Shown here: piece by piece, positions 48,722 through 60,565 of the stretch
Layout of the letters: each line of letters begins with the position of its first letter
Position numbering within the stretch: the first letter of the stretch is position 1
Assembly (NCBI GenBank): GCA_029959195.1
Contig: CP114124.1
Span: 1,240,001-1,304,000 of the forward strand
Source of the DNA: Dictyophora rubrovolvata
Lineage: Eukaryota > Basidiomycota > Agaricomycetes > Phallales > Phallaceae
Length of the DNA stretch: 64,000 nucleotides
Reading direction: 5' to 3'
The notes under the pieces: generated by a model
Told to the model about the DNA's origin: nothing
The model's input: only the letters and a program-made list of their open reading frames with translations
The model's database searches: none
Made by a program: the position numbers and the translations under genes

Positions 48722-49099
48722 TGTATTATTAGGCAGAAATGTGATGAAAATGTGGATCGTCGGTTTCGCGTATCTTCTTTTTGGTTTCAGGTTTGAAGGT
48801 TGTATTCGAAAAGTTATTACGCGAGATCGCAAAACGTTGTCGTTCTTTTTTCTGTTTTTGTGTTGAAGTTGGTTCTATAACGGATCGAGATTGAAAACTG
48901 CACGAGCCAAAAACATCCAATTGGCTCGTAACCAGGGGTCTACATGGATCCACAGATGTACATAACGCGTCTTGTACTCAATTAGGTAAGCTCATGGTCG
49001 GAGAACGCCATTTCCTCGGAAAACTGCAACGGTCTCCCGTGCAGCCAGCGGCGCTAAACAAACCGTATAAAAATTTCCTCCCTCGCTCGCGAGGTTAAA
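48722..49099. promoter_or_regulatory. Divergent promoter region (Nup53 / mS45)
   Basis: 378 bases separate the two start codons. No coding frame with support is present. The plus-strand core promoter has the TATA box listed next. Confidence 0.5.
49066..49073 (+). promoter_or_regulatory. TATA box of the mS45 gene
   Basis: TATAAAAA lies 34 bases upstream of the ATG at 49100. Such a short distance implies a leader of only a few bases, or a start site inside the first codons. Confidence 0.45.
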
Positions 49100-50467
49100 A
49101 TGTCTTCGTTCATTCTTCCTTGTCGACGGGTCGGGCAGCGACTGTTGACTCCGAAAAAAAATTCATGTTGTCCTGGCCACGTCTCTAACATACCCTCCCA
49201 TATTCGATGTATATCCTCATCTCTTCCAATAAGTGCACAAAGTGGTTCTGTCGAACATGACCCTCTGAAACCGAAAGTAGAAGAGGACGAAGATTTGGAG
49301 GATGTGGAAGAAAAGAATCCGATAACTCAAGCAGCTTACCAGAGTTGGCTTGCGGGTCAGGGCCGACATTATAAACATCCAAGTTTCACGGGTCCAAAAT
49401 GGCTGGGAGGAAATGTTGTATGTCGTCTATGTTTCCTCATATGCTTAGCGCCATTTAATGATTCTAGTCTTTCATGTGTTGTTACCATAGCCGTTCCCAC
49501 TGAATCCAACGTTCAAACCTCCGCCTCCATTATCAGATAGAGTGCGGGAGACGATATATAGAGCTTACATCTCTAACCCTGCTGACAACGATTTGCGGTC
49601 GCTGTCTATGCGATATGGAGTTTCCATTCCCCGCGTTGAGGCCATCCTGAAACTAAAAGCCTTAGAAGCTCGTTGGAAACACTCGGTTAGTATTTGTAGT
49701 ATCTTTGCATCCATATTCCTACGGACAGCTTGTCTTTCTTGTGGGTTTCATGATGAGTTATCGATTAGTCTTGAAGACAACCCCATGGTTAAACTTCAAA
49801 AACATGCATGGCTTTCTGACACTTTCCCTCGTTCTTCGTTTCTCACTGGATTTTATTGACTTAAGTTCCGTAGGATAACTCCACACCACCTCTTCAAACA
49901 GGTTTCCAAGAAGGCATGGAAATACTATTGGGTATCAAAGAACGCAGGGTACACACATCACTTGCAGATGAGCTCAATTCTCCCGTGAGAGACGCAGTGA
50001 AAGACGCTGATGAGGCAGCGGCTGCCACGGCCGCCAAAGCCCAAGATCAAAAGGCGGGAAGGCATTTATCAAGAACGTATTTTGAACCAGTTGACGAGGG
50101 TCAGGTAGGACCAACTTGGCTAGTCTTGGTTGATAAAGTACTTGGCTTATTTCGTCTTCATTGACAGCTACCAGTTGTACCGACGCTTATAGCTGAGGCC
50201 CGTTCCAGGGCGAAATCAAAACACGACGCTCTGAATCTTACCGACTCGATACCAGAATATCCCTCGCACGTTGTTCAACCGAACCCCGCTCGACCCCCCT
50301 TTCGTTTTGTAGATGTAGGGTTGAAATGGTTTGATTCTGTGGATGCGTCCAGGCGGCAGAAAGAGAGTGAGAGGAGGAAGAAGGTAAAAGAACGGAAGAA
50401 GGAAAAAATTAGAAATCTCGTTGAAAAGAGTGTCAAGGCAAAAGAAGGCTCGGAAGCTGTAGTGTAG
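49100..50467 (+). CDS. MRPS35: Mitochondrial small ribosomal subunit protein mS45 (Bot1/Mrps35 family)
   Basis: Mitoribosome small-subunit protein, also known as the eukaryotic mitochondrial regulator family. It starts MSSFILPCRRVGQRLLTPKK at 49100, an Arg/Lys/Ser-rich N-terminus suited to mitochondrial import. The core after splicing is GPKWLGGNVPFPLNPTFKPP, PLSDRVRETIYRAYISNPAD, LRSLSMRYGVSIPRVEAILK and LKALEARWKHS, then GFQEGMEILLGI. The late part (PPFRFVDVGLKWFDSVDAS) is conserved in the family, and the lysine-rich tail (ERRKKVKERKKEKIRNLVEK) may contact rRNA. The stop is at 50467. Four introns. Length of about 310 residues is normal. Confidence 0.85.
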
Positions 50468-50893
50468 TTCATAAAATCGTGCTTTTGCTCTTACATGTAG
50501 AACTCATCAAGCTCTTTCTGAACGATTCGTTTTCACCTATGTCATTTTGAAGGCTGAAGAAATTGAGAATGCGCTGTGTTATGAAATGAAGGTGCTAATA
50601 ATATACTAGATAAGAGCTCTGTAAAGTAGTTTCTACCGACAGGAGCGAAACATCGATAGGCAATGTGATAATGAAATTAGGGAACTGGGTAGTAATGAAT
50701 GAGTGAATGGAGTAAATGAGGGTATAACTAGAATAATGATTAATGGAATGAATCATGGAACGGACGTAAGGAGATGACCGTGCAAGGCTAAGGGGCACGG
50801 CTGATTGAGAAGACAATGATCGACAAGTTGGGCAAGATCAAAAGGTAAGCGGCATGCAGAACCTTCAATTCAACATGTGACGCATACATCATC
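50468..50893. other. Convergent 3' region
   Basis: 426 bases between convergent mS45 and the She3-like gene; AT-rich, no supported coding frame. Confidence 0.5.
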
Positions 50894-52821
50894 CTACTTG
50901 ACCTCACTTGAACCCTCATTTGCTGCGCTTCCGGCTGCTTGCATCAACCGTCTTATCCGCGTTAATTCGAGCGAGAGTTTACTGAAGTGTAACGATCAAA
51001 CGAAATTACACATGACAAAGAGAAAAAAATCACGTACTCTGCAGTCCGCCTAGCACTTTCTGAATCATCTGAGGATTTCTTGATAGTAGCGGTAAGACTG
51101 TCGAGTTGTTCTCCAAACACTTTCTCGAACTGCTTATCCACCTTCCTGGCTTCATCGCGAAGAGATTCAGTTTTTAGTCGTGCTTTCCTGAAAAGGACGA
51201 ATTTTCATGAGCGACATGATTCGGGGAACCAATAATAAAGTAATGTTCACCTCTCCTCTTCTGCAACCTTGACTAGTTCCTCATACTTCTTCGCCATCTT
51301 TTCAGTCTCTACCCGTAACGCCTTTTCCTTCCTTTGTGTATCCTCTTTGATCCTCAATAGATCCGCTTTCCATCCCTCCGTAAGATGTTTTAATGATTCT
51401 CGAAGTGTAATGTATTCACGTTCACTTTTCGCAGATAGAGCAGTGGACTCGGCGAGCTGAGACTCCATCTCACGTAATGATTTTTTGGAACTGGTTGTCT
51501 CTTGTTTGAGTTGAGTCTTGTAGGATTGAGCTTCTGATTCGGCTTTGCGTGCTCGTTCCAAAACCTGTTGCAAAAGATCGAACGTAAGCCGGTAATATCC
51601 TCTGTTGAAAGAGAGTTTTTTTTACCTCTTGTAATAGCCTTTCTTTCCTTGCAACAACGTTATTCAAACCCTCATTCTCAAGCCTTAACCTCTCCCTACC
51701 CTCTTTCAAATCTTCATTCTGCCTTGTCAATTGCGCAACGGTACGCTGAGATATTCTCAGTTGTGCTTTGGCATTATCCAAGGCTGTACGAGAAGCCATG
51801 ACACCAGCCTGAAGGTCTGCTAAGACCTTGGTGGTATTACCACCTCCTATTGAACGGCGGCTCGCGTTGCTAGAAGCACCAGTTGGAGTTGAGAGTGAGC
51901 TAGGTAGAGGGGAAAGCGAGTCGCGTTTGCTTGGTGTTTGAGGTTGAGGAAGCTCCAGTGTTGTTGATGAGGGTGTATGTGCTTCCGGACTTGTTAGCGT
52001 AGGGTCAGAAGAAGACGAAAAAGGTGGTTTGACGTCCTCTGCTAGTATTCGAGCGTGTCCTACAAAAGTAGTAAGCTTCAGAAAGAAGGGTCGAGAAAGT
52101 GGAGAAGGAAGGGGATATAAAACGTACCGACGGAAGATATAGGTATACCTAGCTTAGAGGATGTATCATTTGTGACGAGTAACAGACGAAATTGACAGGT
52201 AATACGTACGACTCATACTTCTTGTCGGACTTTCTGCGCGTCTGGTAGTCGATGCCGATGATGACAAGGAAGAAACACTAAATTCCAGTGGAACACCCTC
52301 CCTAATCACGTCGTCCTGTTTTATGTTCGAGCTTGAGGAACGACCGTTTACGTGAGTGGGAAGAGGTAAAGGAATATGGGATCCAGGACCACTTGCTATC
52401 AAGCCGGAAAGCTGTTCCCATGAACTACGCCGAGGCATCTTTGTAGAGGTAGATGTAGAAGTTGAAGGAAGATTGAGTTCATTTGGTGGTGGTGAAGGAG
52501 GTAGCGGACGAGGACCGCGTAAAAGCAGAGTTTCGAGTGTGTTAAATTGCGCCTGCTTTTGCCTTATTTCGTGTTTGAGTGCGCTCATTTGATTTCTCAG
52601 AGCAACTAGAATACAAAATCAAAATCAATGAATTTGTATCAAAAACAGATGTCAATCTTCGTACTTGGATCATCAGGATTGATGGGAGGTGCAGGCGAAG
52701 ATGCACGTATCGACGAACGCGACGACGGACGAGGGTACGATAGCGACTGAGGTCGCGTCGGCGATAGTGACGGCGGCAACGCTGCTGACAGAGGCGATGG
52801 TGTTGACAGCGACGACGACAT
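50894..52821 (-). CDS. SHE3: She3-like coiled-coil protein
   Basis: Predicted cytosolic coiled-coil protein of the SWI5-dependent HO expression protein 3 family; in yeast She3 links cargo mRNA and She2 to a type V myosin. The start is MSSSLSTPSPLSAALPPSLS at 52821. A Ser/Pro-rich N-terminal third carries one short helical segment (SALKHEIRQKQAQFNTLETL). The diagnostic long coiled coil then runs from about 51830 to 50930: VLADLQAGVMASRTALDNAK, AQLRISQRTVAQLTRQNEDL, RLRLENEGLNNVVARKERLL and so on. The protein ends GSAANEGSSEVK. Coiled coils are easily over-called, so the name is tentative. Head-to-tail with the next coiled-coil gene, 179 bases apart. Confidence 0.62.
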
Positions 52822-53000
52822 TTATAAAGAAACACAATGATTTGAAGAGAAGGGGGAGGGACAGGACAGGAGGAGCCACACAGACACACACAAGGCAGAC
52901 AGAAAACAGAAGAGCCTCGCGCCGACCAACCGGGATTCGGCGGAAGCTTTTTTTAATTTCTGATATTAACTGCTATTACTAAGTATGGTAATCTTCAAAT

Positions 53001-54531
53001 TCAGGTACTCTTCCCCATCCTCACCCTCGAGCCTAGAGCATAGGCTCCTTTGGCTTGTCCTCTGGAGTCTAAATTCAAAGGTAAATCCGGATCTGATACA
53101 TTTCGTTTCATGCCGCTTTTCCGGTCAAGATATGTGACGGTGGCCTTAGCTATGGCTGGAGGCTTCCATCGCCCTATCATCGACGGAGTGGCAGTCGAAT
53201 TTGGAAAATCTGATGAGTCCGACCCAGGATGGTATTCATCAGCCTTCTGTCTTTTCCGTGGGTGGATTCCAGCCGTGGCATTCCTGTTTGGATTATCCGC
53301 ATACTCGTCTTGAACGTCAACAGTATCATCTTCGTCAAGGTCGATAATCATATTCATGATATCTCCGCCTGCTACTTGCTGTGGTCGTGGTTGAGGTCGC
53401 CGACGCATGAGGTGTAGTAATTGTGGTTTTGACATCGACTCCGACGGTTTCTTCTTCTCCATCTCCGAAATAACCTCTTGTAACCTCCTAACCTCGGCCT
53501 TGTACTTCTCGGCCTGAAAGTTAACTCAGTTCTTTCTCATCATCGCTTCATATAGCATTGATACCACGAACTTTATGTTTATGCTCTCCAAGCCAAACTT
53601 TGAACTTGGCCAACTCCTCATCCCTTGCACTAAGCAATTCCCTCTGAGCCACCGATTCCTGCTCCGCAACCTTCAATTTTTCATGAGTTGCATCCAAGGC
53701 CCTTTCCAGTCCAACGATGCGTTCATCCACTAATTTCTTAGCCATCACTAAATTCACTTTCTCCCTATCTTGTTGCAGCCTCTTTCGTGAAACGAGGTCA
53801 AGCTCCGCTTTTCTCCGAGTGTATTTGGCTTGAAGGTTTATGTACTGAGATTTCAGCGCCTCAATTGTTTCCCGTAGGTCCAATAGCGTCTCGAATTGGG
53901 GAAAGAGGAGTGATTGGAAGCGGGAGGACGCATCTTTCAATTCGTGAGCCAGACACTATGGGGGGGAATTTTTCAATCTCATGAAATTTGCTCGTAGTCA
54001 ACTCAGCTCACCTTTATCTCGATATCTTCTGACCTTGTAGCGACTTTCTCCGAGAACGTAGCCATACGCTGCGTGGCATCGATAGCAGTACTGAAAACTG
54101 TCCTGTCGAGACTACTCCCGTCATCCTCAGCAGCAGAACACAATCCCTTGAACGCATCTCTAACCCGTCCACCTTCCATAGCAATTTCTGAGGCACGAAC
54201 TCCAGCGCCGTCGCGTTTCACAGGAGTCCCATTCGGCGATCCAAATGGTGAAGAGGAAGATTCGAGTACATAGAGTTTTATAAAACTTGCTTTCTTCGTT
54301 GCCTTGTTACACAGCGGGCATGGCTTTAAACGGGTGTCTCCGTAGAGTCGGTCGAGGCAAGGTGTGCAGAAAACGTGGCCTGTGGAGAGAAAAAGATGAT
54401 GTGTTCGGTCCCGAGCTTTGTGTAAATAAAGTTGTCAATGCGACTTAAAGTGACCTACCACATGGTAATACTACCGGTTGTTGGTCTGATGAGATGTAGT
54501 CGAGATGTATGGGACAGCTTAGAACGATCAT
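53001..54531 (-). CDS. RING-finger coiled-coil protein, putative E3 ligase
   Basis: The N-terminal RING-type finger (residues about 6-50) reads CPIHLDY, VVLPCGHVFCTPCLDRLYGD and KPCPLCNK. The second ligand is His where Cys is usual. A helical region and a long coiled coil follow (FETLLDLRETIEALKSQYIN, RRKAELDLVSRKRLQQDREK), then an acidic stretch (IIDLDEDDTVDVQDEYAD) and a basic C-terminus ending GSRVRMGKST. It starts at 54531 with MIVLSCPIHLDYISSDQQ. Four introns. RING plus coiled coil suggests a homodimeric E3, but no partner or substrate can be named. A SUMO-interacting role for IIDLDEDD is possible: a hydrophobic patch beside acidic residues. Confidence 0.7.
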
Positions 54532-54824
54532 CGCAACTATGAATGGATTTGGGGTATAAGGGGTGCTTTGAGTGACTAGAGACTCAAGTCAAGAGAGTCG
54601 GTGAGAGTAACGCGTTGATGGCAAATTTAACGCGACACGCTTTCATGAGACACGTCCAATTTACGCGTCACGCGTCACGCGCCCTTCTCGGCGGCCGGTA
54701 AGCGCGCACCATTACATACGTCAAGACTGATATCTAGCATTGTGAAGTAAAGCATTGTGTAGCATCCCTTATAAATAGATCTATATAATCCGACTAAATA
54801 CATTCTTCTCTCAACAGTAAACGA

Positions 54825-56898
54825 TCAAAAGGTGTATGACCGAACTTTGGAAAACCAAAAGGGCCGTTCATGTCGTAATGCAAAAGGCGAAACATCGCCC
54901 GTCTCGATATCCACAGATTCATAATCGAGTAAATCGAGTTTATTCCATCTGGATATTAATATTTTTCTAAACAGAGCATAACTTAAATTCCAAATAAAAT
55001 GCTCACCTTCCTAAACAAGGCTTCGACTTCAAACTCAATCTCATCTGAAAGTTGAATTTGTCTACGTTCCTGAGACGGGAGGGTGCAACCTCTGCCAGAT
55101 TGGTGATGTACAACCATGATCCAAGGAGTTGCCAATTTCCTAATCGAACATCCTAGAGAGAAGAAAAGACGTATATTAAGGATACCAAGGTAGGACGAAT
55201 ATCTGACCTTTTTGACAAGACTGGGTTGTAACGAATGAACCACTTCGGAGATTTCCTGATCCTCATTTGCTTGGTATGACAGGACTTTTCCATTGGGGAA
55301 GAACCGCCTTAATGAGAACAAGAACATCAGTTCACTCAGAGTTTTGACAAAAACGAGTCCGCTCTGGAACTCACAAAAACCGCCGATAAGTGATCAAGTG
55401 CGAAACCTGGAGTCAAGAGGTTTGAGAATTACACATAAAAAAGGTCGGAGTAATTAGGAAATCACATACAGCCACCCAGGGGTTCTCTCCTAAACCGCGA
55501 CGTCTGCCTAACGTATAAGTACAAGCAGTCCAAATATCTGCACCACTTACATGTAATGACAAATTGCAATGTAAACCCCATCAAATCGAATACGCGGATG
55601 TTCAATAAACATACGCCTGTAATCGGATTCATACAAGCCAAAACACAGCTCATCAATCGAAACATCAGACTCGGAAAGTTGATGGCGGACGAGGTTGACT
55701 TCAAGGAATTTTCTACAAAAAAAAAACCTAAACGTTAAATCATCGCATCCGACAGGAATACACACTGTAAACTTTACCTCCAAATACTCCCATCTAAAGT
55801 CAAAGATCTCATCTTCCTGCAAACAAGAGCGAATCGCTCAATGGAAGCAGCATCCGTATTCCATACAAAGGTAATGAGAATATAGATAATCAGTTCGTTA
55901 GGAATCTTATTCAAATGAACGGGACGCCGTTCGTCAGACGGTAAGAACTCGGGAACCGGATCGATCCATGATGAAACCAGCGGAAGGAGGTTAAATGAGC
56001 GGGAATGGTGAAATTCACGATTATCAGTGTCGACAACCTTTGCTGGACGATGGGACTGATGTAAATGAGATTCGGAGGATTCGAGGTTGAGCTGTCCAAA
56101 CTGGTGAGTTACCGAGAGTGGTGAAGATGGTGTTGCTGCAGTCGACGCGGAAGGAAGATAAGACTCCTCCCCTTTATTTTCAAGTTTGGTTAACAGAGTC
56201 TTCTCCCTAGCTGTTTCTTCCAGTTGATGTACTTTATCCACATGCGAGTCCAATTGGAATGCCCGACGATAAAGATTGGTCGCTTCAGATAGATTCCCTC
56301 TCTGTTCTTCCAAAGTCGCTTTGGAATAAAGCTCAAGGGCTAACTTTAAACGAGGAGGAAATTGGTAATTCCGTTGTGAATGTTGTGCTAGCGGCCGGAC
56401 CGAAGATGTGGGTACCGACGCCCCTACGACGTTATTAGGAATGGAAGGAGAGGTATGCGCTGACGTTGGCCTGCCGCCAATTCCGACACCCATTCCAGTT
56501 TGAACGTCACTTCGACGTCCTGGCAACAGTGGTAATGGTGTCAACGATTTGAACACTAGGCCTTGTTCTTGCCCTTGTCCTTTTCCCGCTGATTGCTGTT
56601 GCTGTCCGGCCTTCACTGCATTTTCGGCTGTTCCGTCTCCGACTCTCGCATTCCTTTTCGTCTTCCAACGGTTTCTCTCCTTTTCTCTATCTCGAACCTC
56701 TTCTTTCCATTTCTGACGAAATTCGGCGAGTTCGCCTGTGTCCAGAGCCTCGGTATTGGTCGCTGAGCTGGCTGCTGTCGTTGGGACGTCGGAGGGGAGA
56801 GCAGAAGTGACAGATGGTGTAGGTGAGATTGACGGGGATATAGGTGATGGTGGTGAAGATACGAGTTCTGGAGATGGGGTTGATGGACGTGAAGACAT
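54825..56898 (-). CDS. HRT3: F-box protein Hrt3/FBXO9 (Pof7) family
   Basis: Substrate-receptor subunit of an SCF ubiquitin ligase. It starts MSSRPSTPSPELVSSPPSPI at 56898. A disordered N-terminus with a Lys/Arg/Glu helix precedes a TPR-like segment (LKLALELYSKATLEEQRGNL, SEATNLYRRAFQLDSHVDKV). The F-box is PVHLNKIPNELIIYILITFV to RKMRSLTLDGSIWR (about 55900-55775). The Hrt3-specific C-terminal domain reads RMFIEHPRIRFDGVYIAICH, FPNGKVLSYQANEDQE, NWQLLGSWLYITNLAE and PFWFSKVRSYTF. The last exon, 54825-54945, is joined across an intron with a GTGAGC donor. All parts match the family in order. Confidence 0.9.
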
Positions 56899-57544
56899 AA
56901 TAAGTTAGACTGACACAAAGAAGGGTTATATGTTGGGTGGTAAACAAGGCTTTGTTAGGCTCCGTATATCGTGTTCAATGACACGTGTTGATATCTAAAA
57001 CTGGGAGTGGTCGAAAACTATGAAGGCCACACTATACGACGGCACTTCCAAGTACTGTCTTGCAGAATGAGTTTGGCCCAAGCACGAAGCCAGCACATCA
57101 CTTACCATGCAATGGTAAAAGATCAAAAAAAATCCACAGTGCGCCAATATTATTTATGCTCTAGATGAGAAACTGCCAGTTAGTCAACAAAAGAAAGTGA
57201 ATGAATACGAAAGAAATAATTGACCTGAGAAAGAGAATCTTGAATTCAATCCACGCCCGCCAATAATACTATTGGATACGTCAGTGCAAATTCAGCCCAG
57301 CTATTCCTTCCAGTCAACAAGATAAATAAGAGCAATGAAGTTGAGAAAGAAAAGGCTGCGGGAGAGGAAAATATCGAGTAATCATTACGAGAGTGGTAAT
57401 CGCTCTTTGCCGAGGCACGGCTTCCAATCTGTCGTGTCGCTCGTTGTCTTCCTCATCTCATCTTTCCTTTACGAACGCAAAAGTCTTTTATATTTACTAC
57501 TACTTTCTTACCCGTGCCTATTATATTCTCAGTTTCTCTGAGTT
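56899..57544. other. Divergent promoter region (Hrt3 / ER DnaJ)
   Basis: 646 bases between start codons. The plus-strand frame at 57335-57541 ends just before the DnaJ ATG and has no domain; I treat it as leader. No TATA box or repeat was singled out. Confidence 0.5.
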
Positions 57545-59277
57545 ATGAATACCGATGAGGTGTGTTATTCGCTTCTTTTAAAAAGTTCATTAGGATCATA
57601 ATTAATGCGTTGGATGTGAAGGCACTGAAATGTCTGAGAATCGCTCAACGATATAGGTTAGAATTTTTAGTGCTTTATTTTATTCTTTCGTCAAGTTTCT
57701 TTCCTACCGCCCGTTTTGTCGCTTCATGCTGCGCTACCCAGATAATGCCTAACCCATAATCAAACAGAGACTCAAAAGACTACCCAAATGCCAGAAAATT
57801 CGCCCAGAAATCAATAAACCTACACTCAACACCAGAAGCAGAAAAGTTGCTCCAAGTCGTTGACCAAGAAGCCTCTTCCGAAGGATCCAGCTCTACATCA
57901 TCTTCCACCTCTTCCTCGGCTAAAGCCACAGGAACGGAAACCCATGCGTCCAGCTCATCTACGAGGTTTCGGTCAACGGCGTCGTCGTCTACCTCTACCA
58001 ATGGGGATCCAAGCCCGAGTAGTAGCAAAGCAACTTATACAGAAGCCCAAATCAAGCTCGTCCGAAAAGTGAGAAACTGTAAAGTAACGGATTATTATGA
58101 GATCCTGGAACTACAGAAGACATGCGATGAGAATGACGTTAAAAAGGCATATAAAAAGGTGTGAATTTTTATTGGTATTTTACTGATTGTTAATCATGTA
58201 TTATTTTTTTCAGCTTGCCTTGCAATTACATCCAGACAAGAATCAAGCACCAGGTGCAGACGAAGCCTTTAAAAGTGCGCCCCAAAGCTTTTACTTCCTT
58301 TTATTCACGCTAAGCCATCACTTTTTGCACCTTCGACAGTGGTCTCAAAAGCCTTCCAAATTCTTTCCGATTCTCAAAAGCGTGCGATATATGACCAGTC
58401 AGGAGGCGATCCCGATTCGCGCTTTGGGGGAGGTGGAGGTGGAGAACATGATATGGGTCGTCATTTCAATTTCGGCGGCCCAGGTATGGGAGGAGAAGGA
58501 GAGATTAGCCCCGAAGATTTATTCAATATGTTTTTTGGAGGTCAAATGGGAGGTGTGGGAGGTGTAAGAGGTATGGGTGGTGGATTTGGACCATTTGGTG
58601 GGCCCGGTATGTCGTTTCCTTTCGACTTATTGGCATGACTAGTGTTATTTATACTTATTTTTTTCTCTCTAGTCTTCACCGCATCTTTTGGACCCGGTGG
58701 ATTCCGAAGAACCTATGTTCAGACGGGAGGTATTCCACGTCAACGACGCGCCGGCGAGAACGCAGCGGGAAACGGCGGAGGAGCCCCACAATCTCGCTGG
58801 TCAATGATTCTACAACTCGCACCTCTTCTATTTTTCTTTTTCTTCTCTGTAGCATCCAACTTGTCGTCACTTTTCTCAACACCGCCACCACCTCATCCTT
58901 CTTACACATTCACACCGCAAGAACCATACACAGCGCCTCGCATCACCTCAATACTCTCGATACCTTACTACGTTTCGCAAGTCGAATTCACAAAACACCC
59001 GATCTGGGTGTCTATACCGGAATCGGTGAGAGATAAAGCCCAGGCTGGAGCTGTATCTCGTGAGCTGCTGGCGTTCGAGCGTATGGTCGAGCAGACATGG
59101 AAAAACCAGATGGTACGGCTTTGTGAAATGGAGGTCGGGGAGCGTGAGAGGAAAGTGGAAGCCAACAGCGGTTTTTTGGGGATTGGAGCAGACTGGGATG
59201 CTGTTAAGCGGATTAGAAGTGAGAAGTTGGAGAGTTGTGAGCAGCTCAAGAGTAAAAGGCTTATTGATAGGTATTGA
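57545..59277 (+). CDS. ER membrane DnaJ protein with DUF1977 (DNAJB12/14 type)
   Basis: Tail-spanning ER Hsp40 that recruits Hsp70 for membrane-protein quality control. The first exon encodes only MNTDE; splicing gives MNTDEALKCLRIAQRYR, then DYPNARKFAQKSINLHST, the N-terminal helical hairpin of this family. A Ser/Thr-rich linker follows. The J domain (VTDYYEILELQKTCDENDVK, LQLHPDKN with the HPD tripeptide, SKAFQILSDSQKRAIYDQSG) is interrupted by two introns. A Gly/Phe-rich region (GGGGGGEHDMGRHFNFGG) precedes one membrane helix (MILQLAPLLFFFFFSVASNL) and the luminal DUF1977 domain (SIPYYVSQVEFTKHPI, FLGIGADWDAVKRIRS). It ends KSKRLIDRY at 59277. Confidence 0.9.
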
Positions 59278-59556
59278 ATATCCGAGGGGTATATTCTCCT
59301 TTTAATATATCGTATGTATGTATATATGTACATACTTTCCCCCTGCTTCGTTCCGGATCAGCCTCGTCGAATATGTTCTTTATACGTATTTTATTTATGC
59401 AAGTGCGCGCACTCTCTTTACTACAGATAGAATAGAATACTGGATAGCCGTCAGACTTGTTAATTAAATCTGCATTTCTTTGGAACTTGGGTCCAAGTTT
59501 ACATTTCCAGGGGGTTGTATTGTATGTAATGCAAGTCTACATGCTCGAGCAAGAAA

Positions 59557-59906
59557 TCATTGGGCTGCAGCAGCTTTCTGCTTCTCCAATTTGAGGTAGA
59601 AATTTTCTTGTCTACGAACTAGTAGTAGGGAGGTCAGTCAATGGGCATCGGTAGACAAGATGAGCAAAAACGGTCGGGATATAACACATACGAGTTTTCA
59701 GGTGGAATCCATGCCTGTTGAAAACAAAATGCAGTCAGCATCGACGTTGGGGATATTCCTTGAAGTCGGGGCAGCGACGCTTCCCGAGACCCCGAACGAC
59801 AAAATACTTACCAATAAACATAACCACCAGCTATGCCCAGCCCAAGAGCCACAGAGAGGTCTGTCCAGAGTCGTTTTCTTAATTTGCCGGTGATTGGTGC
59901 TATCAT
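59557..59906 (-). CDS. COX9: Cytochrome c oxidase subunit VIIa (Cox9 type)
   Basis: Small nuclear-encoded subunit of respiratory complex IV in the mitochondrial inner membrane, about 58 residues. Three exons read MIAPITGKLRKRLWTDLSVA, LGLGIAGGYVYWHGFHLKT and RRQENFYLKLEKQKAAAAQ. The matrix-side PITGKLRKR, the single helix ALGLGIAGGYVYW and the C-terminal FYLKLE block match fungal Cox9/VIIa. The ATG at 59906 and stop at 59557 are clear. Too short to see without joining exons. Confidence 0.87.
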
Positions 59907-60565
59907 GATGTGTGTGTGTGTTTTGGTGTTGCTTTCGGTGAGGAGGATGGCGGAGTTTGAATTGGAATAACCCGGCTGACTTGGCAGTGATTGTGCAACA
60001 TCGCAGACTTTGGGCTTTGGAAAGAATAAACATTTTGAGAAGTTGAAGCTTGTTTTTTTTAGTTTTGGGAGCGGTCAAGAAATCTCAGACATTTGTAGCC
60101 CCCGAATTGCTTGCAAAGGGCGTGAAACATCGATGACAGTACATGAATTATAATTTGACTTTTAACGTGTAATCGATGACTGGCTAATTCCCTGGCCATT
60201 TGAGTAAGGCAGCCCCGAGTCGCAGCCTGCTTGTCATCACGCGTTGTCAGCGCCTTGCCAGTGAGTGCACCGTGGTGGCCCACACTGGAAACGCTGTCCA
60301 ATCTAAAGTGCCAGCCGACCTTAGGCTGTTCCCCGTCCTCCCCCCTTTCTTTCTTTCTTTCTTTCTTTCTCTTTCACAATAACCTTATAGCACTCGACAA
60401 TCGTTTTCAGCCGTCTCCCCTCCAAAGATCCGCCCCGTTTACAGCCCAAACTTGAACAATTACATACATTCGTGTGACTTACATAACCCGCCAGAACATC
60501 CACCGCACCCCACACACCTTATTAGACTCTTCCCCACCGCATTCCCAAAATCCCTCATTCCAACC
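59907..60565. other. Divergent promoter region (Cox9 / PP2A B55)
   Basis: 659 bases between start codons. It holds a CT-rich leader for the plus-strand gene and the TTTC microsatellite listed next. No other gene is supported here. Confidence 0.5.
60346..60374 (+). repeat. (TTTC)n microsatellite in the PP2A B55 leader/promoter
   Basis: About seven tandem TTTC units, roughly 190 bases upstream of the ATG at 60566. Pyrimidine tracts near start sites are common in fungal promoters. Confidence 0.85.
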
